Source: Deltaproteobacteria bacterium (GTDB lineage Bacteria > Desulfobacterota > Desulfobacteria > Desulfobacterales > B30-G6). From it: a stretch of 64,000 nt of DNA. Position 1 is the stretch's first letter. Each line of letters starts with the position of its first letter. Below the pieces are notes generated by a model. It did no database searches. It worked only from the letters and a program-made list of their open reading frames with translations, and was not told the origin of the DNA. The stretch lies in NCBI GenBank assembly GCA_022340465.1, contig JAJDNW010000130.1, positions 62,001 through 126,000 of the forward strand, given 5' to 3'. Both the position numbers and the translations under genes were made by a program. Below are positions 18,097 through 27,540 of the stretch, piece after piece.

Positions 18097-19836
18097 ATGA
18101 CCGAAATTGAGAACCGTAACGCTTGTAAGGTGCCGCGGTTGTTGCTGTCCAGATCGGACCGGTCGACCCGCGCGAACAAGACAGGCGACTGGCGCTTTGC
18201 CGTTCCCAGATATGAAAACAAAACCGCCCCCTGCGCTGCGGCCTGCCCTGCCGGGCTGAACATTCCCCGGATCGAAATGCTGGCGGCTACAGGAAATTTG
18301 GCACAGGCCTGGGACGACATCATGCTGGAGAACCCGCTTCCCGCGGTGTGCGGCCGGGTTTGTTTCCATCCCTGTGAAGACGCCTGCAACCGGGCGGGGT
18401 TCGACCAGCCCGTGGCCATTCATCACATCGAAGGGTTGCTGGGCGCGCATGCCCTGAAGGCGGGGTGGTTGCCCTCGGCCTGGCCGCAACCGGCCGGCGG
18501 CGCGCGCATCGCCGTTGTCGGGGCGGGACCCGCGGGCCTGTCGGCGGCGTATTTCCTGAACAGCCTGGGACATGCATGCCACGTTTACGAGTCCCGTGAA
18601 GAAGCCGGCGGCCTGCTGCGCTGGGGAATCCCCGCCTACCGTCTTCCGCTTCCACTCCTGCAGGGCGAGGTGTCGCGCCTGGAACGGCTGGGAGTGCGGA
18701 TTCTCTGCCGCACACCCGCATCGCCGGACGTTGCCGGCACCGGCGATTACCAGGCGCTGGTCGTGAGCTGCGGCCACACGCGACCGGTGACACCGGCCAT
18801 ACCCGGACGGGAGCTTTTCATCGACGGGCTCGATTATCTGCGGCGGGTTCGGAGCGGGGCGGCGGAGGAATTCAAGGGCGATGTGGCGGTGATCGGCGGA
18901 GGCAACACCGCCGTCGATGTCGCCCGGACGCTCGTGCGCTGCGGTGCCAGACCGGTTATTGTCTACCGCAGGAGAATTGAGGACATGCCGGCATTCGGTG
19001 AGGAAAGAGAGCAGGCCCTCGCTGAGGGGGTGGCCCTGAAGGAACTTTCGGCCCCGGTCGCCTTACGGAAAGTCGACGGCGGCTTTGCGCTCGACGTACA
19101 GGCCATGCAGTTGACGGGAGGGATGTCCGAAGACGGGAGGGCGCGTGTGGAACCTGTCGCCGGGGCCACGGAAACCATGGACGTTCAAGGCGTGTTTGCG
19201 GCTACGGGAGCCGAACCCGACATCGCCTGCCTGCCTGGCCCGGGAAAGAGAACGGGGCGACTGCCGTTGAGTCACTGCCTGGTGGAGGGGGGCGCGATTC
19301 CGACGGTCTACAGTGGCGACCTGGCCAGTCCGGTGTTGAGCGTCACCCACGCGATCATGTCGGGCAAACAGGCAGCGATGGCCATCGACGTTTGTTTGAA
19401 GGACGGCATTGAAAATGTCATACCGCGGCTCGACGAATGCTCCCTCGGAGAGGGGCGCGGGGTCTCAATGGAAAAATACAGGCGGGGGAATGCGCGTGAC
19501 GTCAGCTCTCACTGCGTACCCCTTGCCGAGATCAAGACGCATTACTACGACAGGACGGAACGCAATTTGCCGGCAACGCTTGCTCCGGAGCGGCGTGTGC
19601 ACAGCTTCGACCCTGTCGAGGCCGGCCTGTCAAAAGAGGCTGCCATGCAGGAAGCCGGGCGGTGCTTCAACTGCGGCACATGCAACGGATGCGGCTACTG
19701 CAGCATCTTCTGCCCGGAGATGGCGGTCGAGCTGAGCGAACCCAATACCATCGATCTGGATTACTGCAAGGGGTGCGGCATCTGCGTGGAAGAATGCCCG
19801 CGCAATGCCATGACTCTGGAGGCGGGGGGCTTATGA
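18097..19836 (+). CDS. NAD(P)-binding FAD oxidoreductase fused to 2x[4Fe-4S] delta subunit
   Basis: A 579-residue iron-sulfur flavoprotein. Residues about 35-115 are an Fer4_20-type region with CAAACPAG and CGRVCFHPCEDAC. A first dinucleotide fold starts with VVGAGPAGLSAAY (near 143) and a second with VIGGGNTAVDVARTL (near 267), as in glutamate synthase small subunits. The last 60 residues hold two clusters, CGTCNGCGYCSIFCP and CKGCGICVEECP, as in PorD. The gene thus combines the delta ferredoxin with a module able to pass electrons to or from NAD(P)H. Its stop overlaps the alpha-subunit ATG. Confidence 0.85.
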   Translation: MTEIENRNACKVPRLLLSRSDRSTRANKTGDWRFAVPRYENKTAPCAAACPAGLNIPRIEMLAATGNLAQAWDDIMLENPLPAVCGRVCFHPCEDACNRAGFDQPVAIHHIEGLLGAHALKAGWLPSAWPQPAGGARIAVVGAGPAGLSAAYFLNSLGHACHVYESREEAGGLLRWGIPAYRLPLPLLQGEVSRLERLGVRILCRTPASPDVAGTGDYQALVVSCGHTRPVTPAIPGRELFIDGLDYLRRVRSGAAEEFKGDVAVIGGGNTAVDVARTLVRCGARPVIVYRRRIEDMPAFGEEREQALAEGVALKELSAPVALRKVDGGFALDVQAMQLTGGMSEDGRARVEPVAGATETMDVQGVFAATGAEPDIACLPGPGKRTGRLPLSHCLVEGGAIPTVYSGDLASPVLSVTHAIMSGKQAAMAIDVCLKDGIENVIPRLDECSLGEGRGVSMEKYRRGNARDVSSHCVPLAEIKTHYYDRTERNLPATLAPERRVHSFDPVEAGLSKEAAMQEAGRCFNCGTCNGCGYCSIFCPEMAVELSEPNTIDLDYCKGCGICVEECPRNAMTLEAGGL

Positions 19837-20984
19837 AACAGGTGCTGGAAGGCAGTCATGCCGTTTCGGAAGCCGTCAGGCTGGCCAGGGTCCAGGTGGT
19901 TTCCGCATACCCGATAACACCGCAGACCCATATCGTGGAAGCCCTGTCAAACCACTGCGCATCGGGCAGCCTGGATGCGCGCTTCCTCTGTGTCGAGAGC
20001 GAACACTCCGCCCTGGCCGCTGTCATCGGGGCTTCCAGCGGAGGCGTGCGGGCCTTTACGGCAACATCGGGACAGGGGTTGGCCTATATGCACGAACTCC
20101 TGCACTGGGCATCTGGCGCACGCCTGCCCATCGTGATGGCCGAAGTCAATCGCGCACTGGCTCCCGGGTGGAACATCTGGGCAGACCAAACCGACAGCCT
20201 TTCACAAAGGGACACCGGCTGGATTCAACTCTATTGTGAAGACGGCCAGGAGGCGTTTGACACGATTCTCATGGCCTTCAGACTGGCCGAGAAGGTAAAC
20301 CTGCCGGTGATGGTCGTGCTGGACGCCTTTCTGCTTTCCCACACATTCGAACCCGTGGACATACCGGATGAAAACACGGTGGACCGGTTTCTGCCGCCGT
20401 TCGAGCCCAACATCAAGCTGGACACCGCCGATCCCTACGCACTCGGACAGATGGTGGCGCCCGCGGCTTACATGGAAATGCGCCACAACATCCAGGAGGC
20501 CATGGCCTGCGTACCCGGCACCATGGCTGTCATAGAGGCCGATTTCGAAAAAGTTTTCGGCCGGCGGTATCCGGCGGTGGAGGCGGTGGCCTGCGGGGAC
20601 GCCGATGTCGTGCTGGCCGTGAGTGGCACCATGGCGGCAACGTGCCGGCAACTCATCGCTCAGCTGCGATCGGAAGGCATCAAAGCCGGCATGCTGAAGG
20701 TCAAGGCGTTCAGGCCATTTCCGGGCGTTGCCATCCGCGAGGTATTGGCGGGAGTGCCTAAGCTGGCCGTTGTCGACCGCAACTTTTCATCAGGGGCTGG
20801 AGGCATCTTTGCCCGGGAGATTCGTGCGGAGCTCTGCAATCTGACCGTGAAGCCCCTGGTCTACAGCTACATTGCAGGCCTTGGCGGCCGGGACGTGACC
20901 CTGGACACACTGTCCCGAATTTTAAGGGAAACGATGAACACGGACATGCCGCCCGTGGAGAGCGTGTGGGTGGACTGCGGGTAG
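19833..20984 (+). CDS. porA: 2-oxoacid:ferredoxin oxidoreductase, alpha subunit
   Basis: The 383-residue alpha chain. It starts MKQVLEGSHAVSEAVRLA, followed by VSAYPITPQTHIVE, a hallmark of PorA, and TATSGQGLAYMHE. The C-terminal part carries the transketolase-like domain (LKVKAFRPFPG). The ATG at 19833 overlaps the stop of the upstream flavoprotein gene (ATGA). Together with beta and gamma it would decarboxylate a 2-oxoacid to acyl-CoA with ferredoxin as acceptor, or run in reverse. Substrate is inferred as pyruvate or a close analogue. Confidence 0.9.
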   Translation: MKQVLEGSHAVSEAVRLARVQVVSAYPITPQTHIVEALSNHCASGSLDARFLCVESEHSALAAVIGASSGGVRAFTATSGQGLAYMHELLHWASGARLPIVMAEVNRALAPGWNIWADQTDSLSQRDTGWIQLYCEDGQEAFDTILMAFRLAEKVNLPVMVVLDAFLLSHTFEPVDIPDENTVDRFLPPFEPNIKLDTADPYALGQMVAPAAYMEMRHNIQEAMACVPGTMAVIEADFEKVFGRRYPAVEAVACGDADVVLAVSGTMAATCRQLIAQLRSEGIKAGMLKVKAFRPFPGVAIREVLAGVPKLAVVDRNFSSGAGGIFAREIRAELCNLTVKPLVYSYIAGLGGRDVTLDTLSRILRETMNTDMPPVESVWVDCG

Positions 20985-21061
20985 TCGTCTCTGGCCGGTA
21001 GCAGGTGGCCGGAGAAATGGGATAAGAAGGTAAGCGCGGCACTCGGGGAGATAGGTGACCG

Positions 21062-22012
21062 ATGGAAATGGAATCAACGCTGAAAAAGGGCGGCGGTGAA
21101 ACGGAGCTGATGCACCCGGGGCATGTGGCCTGCCCTGGATGCGGCGCGGCGATTGCCATGAAACTGGCGCTGAAGGCCCTCGGCCCCCAAACCATGGTGG
21201 TTATCCCCGCCTGCTGCTGGGGCATTATTGCCGGCGCCTATCCCCAGAGCTCTCTGGGGGTGCCGCTTTTGCAGATGGCTTTTGCCGCGGCAGGAGCGGC
21301 GGCCAGCGGCCTGAGGGCGGCGCTGGATGCCAGAGGAGAAGATGAAACCTTCGTGATGGCGTGGGCGGGTGACGGGGGAACTTTCGACATTGGTCTGCAG
21401 TCCTTGAGTGGGGCCGTGGAACGCAATGAAGATTTCATCTATGTCTGTTATGACAACGAAGCTTACATGAATACCGGTGTGCAGCGGAGTTCGGCCACGC
21501 CGTACGGTACGCGAACGACAACGACGCCGGGAGAGCAGTGGAAACGATCGGGTAAAAAAAACATCATCGAAATCATGGCGGCCCATCGCATACCCTATGC
21601 GGCAACCGCCAGCATCGCCTATCCCCATGACCTCATCCGTAAATTCAAAAAGGCGGCCCGACTGAAGGGTGGCTCACGCTTTATCCACCTGTATGCGCCC
21701 TGTCCCACGGGTTGGGGCATTCCGTCGGAGGTGTCCGTCAGGGTTGCCAGGCTGGCCGTCCAGACGAACAGCTTCCCGCTGTACGAAGTCGAGAACGGTT
21801 TGCACTACACGCTCAACTTCAAAGGGGATGCGCCCGTGGGCGACTATCTCGGTCCCCAGGGCCGCTTCAAACATCTTTCATCACAGGATATGGATGCGAT
21901 ACAAAAGCGTGTGGATGAAGACTGGGAGGTGCTGCTCAAGCGAATCGATAGCGTAAAACTGCTGAAGCAGCCGGCTGAAATGAGAAGCTATGACCGATAC
22001 CGGGAACACTGA
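21062..22012 (+). CDS. porB: 2-oxoacid:ferredoxin oxidoreductase, beta subunit
   Basis: The 316-residue thiamine-diphosphate-binding beta chain. ACPGCGAAI near residue 23 and ACCWG give cluster cysteines, and AGDGGTFDIG (near 102) with YDNEAYMNTG is the thiamine diphosphate/Mg motif. CPTGWG near 222 fits PorB. The 77-base gap after porA shows no terminator, so it is probably co-transcribed. It completes the four-gene enzyme set; the ABC transporter genes follow almost directly. Confidence 0.92.
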   Translation: MEMESTLKKGGGETELMHPGHVACPGCGAAIAMKLALKALGPQTMVVIPACCWGIIAGAYPQSSLGVPLLQMAFAAAGAAASGLRAALDARGEDETFVMAWAGDGGTFDIGLQSLSGAVERNEDFIYVCYDNEAYMNTGVQRSSATPYGTRTTTTPGEQWKRSGKKNIIEIMAAHRIPYAATASIAYPHDLIRKFKKAARLKGGSRFIHLYAPCPTGWGIPSEVSVRVARLAVQTNSFPLYEVENGLHYTLNFKGDAPVGDYLGPQGRFKHLSSQDMDAIQKRVDEDWEVLLKRIDSVKLLKQPAEMRSYDRYREH

Positions 22013-22014
22013 GC

Positions 22015-22671
22015 ATGGATGAAACTTGTTCCGTAGTGATTAAACCTGAACGTTGCGGTAACCGGTATCATCATGCCGTCTCGAGGGACAGATCGGGCTG
22101 CGGCATCTTGGCACCCGTGTTCGCAAAGGCGATGGGTCTGCTCGCGTGCCTGTTTCTCGTGTGGGCGGCTTCTCTGGGGGCGGAACCCTCTGCATCCGTC
22201 AGGAGCCTGATGCAGGAGCCTGCATCCATGCTGGATTTGGGATTGTCGCGGCTGGACGAACAGTTGTACCGCAATCGCGGCATCCTGGTAAAAAGTGACG
22301 GCAATCTGTTCGAGCCGGAACCGTCGATGCGGGTGACGTATGACTGGGATGACAACCGGATTCAAATATTTATCAAGCTGACCCTGAATGCTCAGGTGAA
22401 AAAAACACCGCAGCGCATGGCCGCGGTTCGGTCGCACGTGGAGTTCCTGGCCACGTATCTGAGGGGCTTTCTGACCATGATGCCCTACGATCTCCTTTTC
22501 CGGCACAAGGGGTTCAGAAGCAAGGCGTATCCGGAAGATCTGGATCGGGAACTTGTGGAGATTACCGACATTCACATGACGGTCATAGACCACCGGCAGA
22601 ACATCGTAAGCCGCTGCAGGGTACCCTTGGCCGGCAAGGAGATTATCTGGTCGAACATGGGCGGGTCTTGA
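22015..22671 (+). CDS. Exported protein of unknown function
   Basis: A 218-residue protein that starts two bases after porB. A hydrophobic segment (MGLLACLFLVWAASLGAEPS, from residue 40) looks like a signal peptide, so the real start may be GTG 22117 or ATG 22132. The rest is soluble, with a charged central part (TYDWDDNRIQIF) and a C-terminal half rich in aromatic and charged residues. I do not recognise the family. It lies directly before an ABC transporter ATPase, so a periplasmic role in that uptake system is possible. Confidence 0.55.
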   Translation: MDETCSVVIKPERCGNRYHHAVSRDRSGCGILAPVFAKAMGLLACLFLVWAASLGAEPSASVRSLMQEPASMLDLGLSRLDEQLYRNRGILVKSDGNLFEPEPSMRVTYDWDDNRIQIFIKLTLNAQVKKTPQRMAAVRSHVEFLATYLRGFLTMMPYDLLFRHKGFRSKAYPEDLDRELVEITDIHMTVIDHRQNIVSRCRVPLAGKEIIWSNMGGS

Positions 22672-22672
22672 G

Positions 22673-23365
22673 ATGACACTTAACTGCAGCAACATCGCTT
22701 TTCAATACCCGGGCACCTCTGCGAACGTATTTCAAGGGCTTTCCTTCCGGTTGGAGAGACCGGGATTCGATGCCCTGTTCGGCCCGTCGGGCGTGGGGAA
22801 GACGAGCCTGGCAAGAATAATCGTGGGGGAGCTCGACGGCTATCACGGCGATATCCGTGTGGAAGGCATGTCCCGCCTCTTTTATTCCTACAACATGGAA
22901 CGCCTGCCCGACTGGTCGAGCGTCGGCCGACATTTGGAAAAGATAACGCCGGCATCGAAAAGCGATCGAAAGGAAGCGCTGGTGGACGCTTTCGGGATGG
23001 CCAGCGTCATGGGACTGCGTTTTTCTCAACTTTCCCTGGGGCAGCAAAACCGCATCAATTTGATGCGCTACCTGCTGCAGGACTTCGAACTGCTCATCAT
23101 GGACGAAAGCCTCGCCAACGTAGATGAAAAAACGCGTGAGAGCATCATCTTGAAGATCAAGGCCATGTACCCGGAAAGGTATTTTCTCTACATATCGCAC
23201 AATGTCGTGGAGGTTTCCAAGTTCTGCCGTGACATCATCGTGCTGCGAGGCCCCGGGAAACAGCCGCAAACCGTTGGCTTGAAAGGCATCGATATGCGGA
23301 ATCCCGAAGATCTGGACAGGGACAGGCTCGAAAAGACCATGCTGGAGATCATGAATGCTTCATAG
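22673..23365 (+). CDS. ABC transporter ATP-binding protein (NitT/TauT-type)
   Basis: A 230-residue ABC ATPase. Walker A GPSGVGKTS lies near residue 38 and Walker B LLIMDESLANVD near 140. The signature is LSLGQ rather than LSGGQ, a modest departure, and the switch His is present in YISHNVVEV. It should energise the permease whose gene overlaps its end by 11 bases. Length and arrangement with a permease and an NMT1-like binding protein point to the NitT/TauT (nitrate, taurine, thiamine-precursor) group. Confidence 0.82.
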   Translation: MTLNCSNIAFQYPGTSANVFQGLSFRLERPGFDALFGPSGVGKTSLARIIVGELDGYHGDIRVEGMSRLFYSYNMERLPDWSSVGRHLEKITPASKSDRKEALVDAFGMASVMGLRFSQLSLGQQNRINLMRYLLQDFELLIMDESLANVDEKTRESIILKIKAMYPERYFLYISHNVVEVSKFCRDIIVLRGPGKQPQTVGLKGIDMRNPEDLDRDRLEKTMLEIMNAS

Positions 23366-24107
23366 GCGCATCTACCAATTTCTGATCATATTCGTGCTGG
23401 GAATCGTATTGCTTTTTGCGGTCAAGTATCTTTTCGGACTGTCCGACTACGTCATCCCCAGCCCCTCGAATATCAAGGATACGCTTGTGGCCGTGTACGC
23501 GAATTTCGGCCTGGATGTCGCCAACACCCTGTCGGTGGCGATCATCGGGCAGGTGGTCTCCATTTTTCTGGCGCTGCTGGTGGGGGTCCTGGGCCGGCGC
23601 ACGACCTGGTTTGGATCTTTCATCAAGGTGGCGGCCTACAACGTTCAGGCCTATCCCATCGTTGCCATCGCCCCCATCATATTCATCCTGTTCGGCGACG
23701 GCTTTTTTTCCAGGTTGTTGATTGCGGCGATGATATGCTACTTTCCCATTTTGCTTTCCGTGCTGGGCATCATGTCCGAGCCGGTCAGGGAGATAGAACA
23801 TTTCTACCGCGTTACCGGCAGGATGCGGTGGCAACTGGAGGTAAAGATAAGGGCCTTCGAAAATCTCGGCAAGCTGACCACGGTGATATCCGGGAGCGCT
23901 ACGCTGGCCATGGCGGGGACCATCGTGGCTGAATTCATTGCGGCCAACGAGGGGATCGGTTACAGCATACGGGTCGCGCTGTACCAGAGCGATCTCGCCA
24001 AGATCCTGGTGGCCCTGTTTCTGATCGGCATCACCCTGGCTCTCTATCAGGGACTGCTGGAAGCCATGGGTGCGGTAATCCGGAAGGGGTGGGCCGGGGG
24101 ACGGTAG
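23355..24107 (+). CDS. ABC transporter permease (NitT/TauT-type)
   Basis: A 250-residue inner-membrane permease with about six hydrophobic helices, starting at IYQFLIIFVLGIVLLFAVKYLFG. Near the C-terminus GTIVAEFIAANEGIGYSI matches the EAA loop that docks with the ATPase. It overlaps the ATPase gene and is followed, after a 148-base gap with a dispersed repeat, by the binding protein. The substrate is not readable here. Confidence 0.82.
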   Translation: MLHRRIYQFLIIFVLGIVLLFAVKYLFGLSDYVIPSPSNIKDTLVAVYANFGLDVANTLSVAIIGQVVSIFLALLVGVLGRRTTWFGSFIKVAAYNVQAYPIVAIAPIIFILFGDGFFSRLLIAAMICYFPILLSVLGIMSEPVREIEHFYRVTGRMRWQLEVKIRAFENLGKLTTVISGSATLAMAGTIVAEFIAANEGIGYSIRVALYQSDLAKILVALFLIGITLALYQGLLEAMGAVIRKGWAGGR

Positions 24108-24173
24108 CCGGTGGCCGGCGGTCAGTTGCCATGTCCACGAACGACAGGCTGCCGGTTTTTCGGACGTATACCT

Positions 24174-24230
24174 CAGCGTTGCAAAAGCCCGGGGGCCTCA
24201 GAATCAAGGCGTCTGAGGGTGACGTCGAAA
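24174..24230 (+). repeat. Dispersed GCAAAAGCC repeat, copy 1
   Basis: GTTGCAAAAGCCCGGGGGCCTC followed by TCAAGGCGTCTGAGG closely resembles copies at 30,634-30,678 and, inverted, at 35,411-35,462. It lies between the permease and binding-protein genes. It looks like an extragenic palindromic element; function unknown. Confidence 0.5.
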
Positions 24231-24255
24231 GGTAGAAAAAAAAAGAGGTGGTGGC

Positions 24256-25248
24256 ATGAAAACACGATGGATGGTTTGTTTGTTCGGTTTTTTTCTGGTA
24301 ATCGTTCAGCTTTCGTCCGGCGGGCTTTTCGCTGCCGAAAATGGGAGCGCCAGGTTGACCTATCGTTTGAAATGGCTCTTCAATGCCAGCGTGGTCGGGG
24401 ATCTGAACGCCGATGCGATGGGCTATTTCAAAGCGGCTGGGTTGGACGTAACCGTTAAGGAGGGCGGGCCGGAGCGCGATGCCATTCGCGAGCTGGAACT
24501 CGGATACGCCGATTTCGGCGTTGCTTCAGCCGATCAGGTAATCAGGGCACTGGCGAAGGGGTCGCCCGTGGTGGTCCTGGCCCAGCTTTTTCAGGTCAAC
24601 CCTCTGCAATGGATCTATCGGCCGGATGCGGTTCAGATATCGGGGGTGGCGGACCTCAAGGGAAAAATCATCGGGGTGACCTTTGGCGGCAACGACGAGA
24701 CCATCATGCGGACCCTTCTGGCCGGTGGCGGCCTGTCCGAAAAAGATGTGCAGATCTACAGTGTTCGGTACGACTACACCCCGTTCTATCGACATAAAGT
24801 GGATTTGTGGCCGGTATATATCAACAGCCAGGGTCCCATTATCAGTCAGAAGTTGACGCAGGCCGGCGAAAAGACCGCTTTTTTCAACCCGTCGCTTCAC
24901 GGTGTGAAATTCGTGGCCAATTCGGTGGTGACATCGGCACACATGGTTCAGGAACGCCCGGATACGGCGAGGCGGTTCATCAAAGCGCTTTTAGATGGGT
25001 GGGAGGGGGCTTTCAACCCCCAACACGCGGAAGCCACCCTCAAAATGCTGTCGGGATTTGACAAGAACACCCCCCTCCCGATACTCGAGGAGCAGTTGAC
25101 TATAACGCGGAAATTGATCAAACCGGAAGAAGAGGTGAAGATCGGCACTATCGATGTGGAGGCCTGGCGACAAACGGAACGCATCATGCTCGAACAGAAG
25201 CTGATCAAAACAGCGGTGAACGTGGAAAAGGTTCTGATACGACTGTAA
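24256..25248 (+). CDS. ABC transporter substrate-binding protein (NMT1/THI5-like)
   Basis: A 330-residue periplasmic binding protein. It opens with a signal peptide (MVCLFGFFLVIVQLSSGGLFAAE) and continues with RLTYRLKWLFNASVVGDLNA, a GYFKAAGLDV segment and GVASADQVIRALAKGSPVV, typical of NMT1/THI5-like receptors of NitT/TauT systems. The set may import a thiamine pyrimidine precursor, which would suit a neighbouring thiamine-dependent oxidoreductase, but nitrate, sulfonate or aromatic ligands cannot be excluded. No thiamine riboswitch was seen upstream. Confidence 0.8.
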   Translation: MKTRWMVCLFGFFLVIVQLSSGGLFAAENGSARLTYRLKWLFNASVVGDLNADAMGYFKAAGLDVTVKEGGPERDAIRELELGYADFGVASADQVIRALAKGSPVVVLAQLFQVNPLQWIYRPDAVQISGVADLKGKIIGVTFGGNDETIMRTLLAGGGLSEKDVQIYSVRYDYTPFYRHKVDLWPVYINSQGPIISQKLTQAGEKTAFFNPSLHGVKFVANSVVTSAHMVQERPDTARRFIKALLDGWEGAFNPQHAEATLKMLSGFDKNTPLPILEEQLTITRKLIKPEEEVKIGTIDVEAWRQTERIMLEQKLIKTAVNVEKVLIRL

Positions 25249-25386
25249 TTTCCGCAGTTGCAACACTGGGGGAAACGATGCGGATATCGAAAACATGACG
25301 CGTCGCATGCTGATTGCCTGTTTTCGAAGGGTCATTTTTTCGCGGTGAATTTCCGTGTCTGACACAAACGGCGTGGAGCGTTCGAA

Positions 25387-25857
25387 GTGGTAGCTAAACA
25401 GAAAACGGTTTCCGGAGATCATGCCCCTTTCTGGGAAAGGAAGACGCTGGGGCAGATGTCGCCCGAAGAGTGGGAGATGCTGTGCGACGGCTGTGGCCGA
25501 TGCTGTCTCCAGAAGCTGGAAGACCGGAAAACCGGCAAGGTTCGTTATACATGGGTTTCCTGCTATCTTTTCGATACCCAACGGTGCCGCTGTACAGCTT
25601 ACGAGAACAGAAGCCGACTGGTAAAAGGGTGTACTACCCTGACGCCCTCCCGGGTCAAAGCCTATCGATGGCTTCCCCGGACATGCGCCTATCGCCTGTT
25701 GGCCGGCGGCAAGCCGCTGCCCCCCTGGCACCCGCTGCTGACCGGGGACAAGGATTCCGTGCATGCAGCCGGCATATCGGTGAAGGGGCGCGCCATTCCC
25801 GAAGTCAATGTGCACCCGGACGATGTCGAGTACTACACCATAGCGGAACCTTTTTAA
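25387..25857 (+). CDS. YcgN/UPF0260 family cysteine-cluster protein
   Basis: A 156-residue soluble protein of the UPF0260 family, function unknown. It has the conserved opening PFWERKTLGQMSPEEWE, the cysteine cluster CDGCGRCCL near residue 36, two more cysteines in RCRCTAYE, and WLPRTCAYRLLAGGKPLP near the end. The cysteines suggest a bound metal or cluster. It begins with GTG at 25387, the first start after an in-frame stop, with GGAG eight bases upstream. Confidence 0.85.
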   Translation: MVAKQKTVSGDHAPFWERKTLGQMSPEEWEMLCDGCGRCCLQKLEDRKTGKVRYTWVSCYLFDTQRCRCTAYENRSRLVKGCTTLTPSRVKAYRWLPRTCAYRLLAGGKPLPPWHPLLTGDKDSVHAAGISVKGRAIPEVNVHPDDVEYYTIAEPF

Positions 25858-25873
25858 TACAGAGGAGGGAAAA

Positions 25874-26296
25874 ATGGATGACTGTATTTTCTGCAAAATA
25901 GTAAGGGGGGAAATTCCCAGCTTTAAAATCTATGAAGATGAACGGGTCTATGCCTTCGCGGACATCAACCCCCTGTCGGATGGCCACACCCTGATCATCC
26001 CCAAGGCGCATGCGGAGAATCTCGGGCAGGTATCGGAAGCGGATCTTACGGCCATCCATCTAACCTCGAAGAAGATATACGCCGCCATGCAGACCGCCCT
26101 GGGGGCCGATGCCGTCGCCCTGGTCCAGGCCAACGGGCGGGCTGTCAACCAGGTCGTGATGCACTACCATCTGCACCTGATTCCGAGGAAGAACAGCGAG
26201 CCGAACCTGGAAGTCACCAATTGGGAGATGATACCCGGGGATATGGAGGCCATCAAGACCGAGAGTGAGAAACTGGCGGCGGCGTTGCAGGCGTAG
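25874..26296 (+). CDS. HIT family nucleotide hydrolase
   Basis: A 140-residue histidine-triad protein. CIFCKIVRGEIP at the start supplies zinc-type cysteines, and MHYHLHLIPR near residue 97 is the catalytic HxHxH triad. Family members hydrolyse adenosine phosphoramidates or dinucleoside polyphosphates. The ATG follows GAGGAGGG. The upstream YcgN-like gene ends 16 bases before. Confidence 0.92.
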   Translation: MDDCIFCKIVRGEIPSFKIYEDERVYAFADINPLSDGHTLIIPKAHAENLGQVSEADLTAIHLTSKKIYAAMQTALGADAVALVQANGRAVNQVVMHYHLHLIPRKNSEPNLEVTNWEMIPGDMEAIKTESEKLAAALQA

Positions 26297-26377
26297 TCAG
26301 TGGTTGCAGTTCAGGGCTTCGACGCTGTGGGTTGAGCATCCTGAAGCCATAAATTCGAAACTTAGAAAGGAGAGATC

Positions 26378-27502
26378 ATGAAAGAGATCAGCAAGGTGGG
26401 CATCGTCGGGTTTGGTGTCATGGGGGCCGCCATCGGTCTGAGTGCCGCGTCGTCCGGATACCGGGTCGTGTTCAAAGAGTTGAATGACGAACTGGTGGCA
26501 TCCATGTATGACAAGTGGGTGGTCAAAGCCCTGGAAAAAAGGGTGGCCAAGGGAAAAATGACCCAGGCGGACATGGACGGGCTGACGTCCATGATTACCG
26601 GTACCAGCAGCTACGATGAGCTGGCCGACTGCGACCTGATTATCGAGGCGGCCATCGAAAAGATGGATCTCAAGATCCAGATTTTCGGGGAGCTTTCCGC
26701 AGCCTGCCGCAAGGATGCCATTATCGTCAGCAACACGTCCACGTTTCTGATCGAAAAGCTGATGGAAAGGGTGGAAAACCCGGAACGCACGGCCGGGGTG
26801 CACTACTTTTTTCCGGCCAATGTCAACCGTCTGGTGGAGGTGATCCGCCAAAAGCAGACCAGCGACGCCACTTACGAAAGCCTCATGCACTTTGCCGAAA
26901 AATGCCGCAAGGTGGCCATCTCGGTCAAGGATTTCCCCGGGTTCGCCATTAACCCGGTATTCATTTCCAGCTACATGGTGCTGGATTCGTTTCTGGGCGA
27001 CACCTACAACATCGCCACCCTGGAAAGTATTTCCCAGGAGGCGCTCAACGTGCGGTTCGGCATCATGTGGGTGCAGAACGGCTCCGGCATCGGCACCTGC
27101 TATCACGCAGGCGCTTCCATGGTCGCTTATCTCCATGACAGCGATGTCGGCTACCCCCTGATGCCGGATGCATTGGAGGCGCAGTTTGAAAGCGGGAAAC
27201 CGTGGAACCTCGAGGACGGGGAGGTGCTGGCGGATGAGGCGGCCCGCAAGGCGGTCAGAGACAGCCTGCTGGGGAATATTTTCACCATTTCCGCGCACCT
27301 GATCGAAAGAGACGTGGTTTCCATAAAGGATCTGGAGCTGGGAATATGCACGGCCCTGGCGTGGCCCAAGGGGCCCTTCAGCATGATGAATGACCTGGGG
27401 ATGGAGGAAAGCGCGCGGCTGGTGAACCTGGCGGTGGAAAAAGGATATTATAAGATGCCGCAGACCTTTGCCGGGGGGGTGCCGGATCCCTGGAATGTAT
27501 AA
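26378..27502 (+). CDS. 3-hydroxyacyl-CoA dehydrogenase family protein
   Basis: A 374-residue NAD-dependent dehydrogenase of acyl-CoA (or hydroxy acid) metabolism. The nucleotide loop is VGIVGFGVMGAAIGL (near residue 8). SNTSTFLIEKL supplies the catalytic Ser, and HYFFPANVNRLVEV keeps the His-Glu pair 12 residues apart, although FFPAN replaces the usual FFNP. KDFPGFAINPVF starts the C-terminal domain. GAAAGGAGAG precedes the ATG. It stands alone, with no thiolase or crotonase beside it, so the pathway is open. Confidence 0.82.
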   Translation: MKEISKVGIVGFGVMGAAIGLSAASSGYRVVFKELNDELVASMYDKWVVKALEKRVAKGKMTQADMDGLTSMITGTSSYDELADCDLIIEAAIEKMDLKIQIFGELSAACRKDAIIVSNTSTFLIEKLMERVENPERTAGVHYFFPANVNRLVEVIRQKQTSDATYESLMHFAEKCRKVAISVKDFPGFAINPVFISSYMVLDSFLGDTYNIATLESISQEALNVRFGIMWVQNGSGIGTCYHAGASMVAYLHDSDVGYPLMPDALEAQFESGKPWNLEDGEVLADEAARKAVRDSLLGNIFTISAHLIERDVVSIKDLELGICTALAWPKGPFSMMNDLGMEESARLVNLAVEKGYYKMPQTFAGGVPDPWNV

Positions 27503-27540
27503 TCCCAACCCGGTTAAACCGGAAAAGATAAAGATCATTT

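Noticed and set aside
24108-24255. Possible thiamine riboswitch before the ABC binding protein
   Set aside because: The CTGAGA and GGACC-type conserved elements of the TPP aptamer are absent; the gap is explained by a repeat copy.
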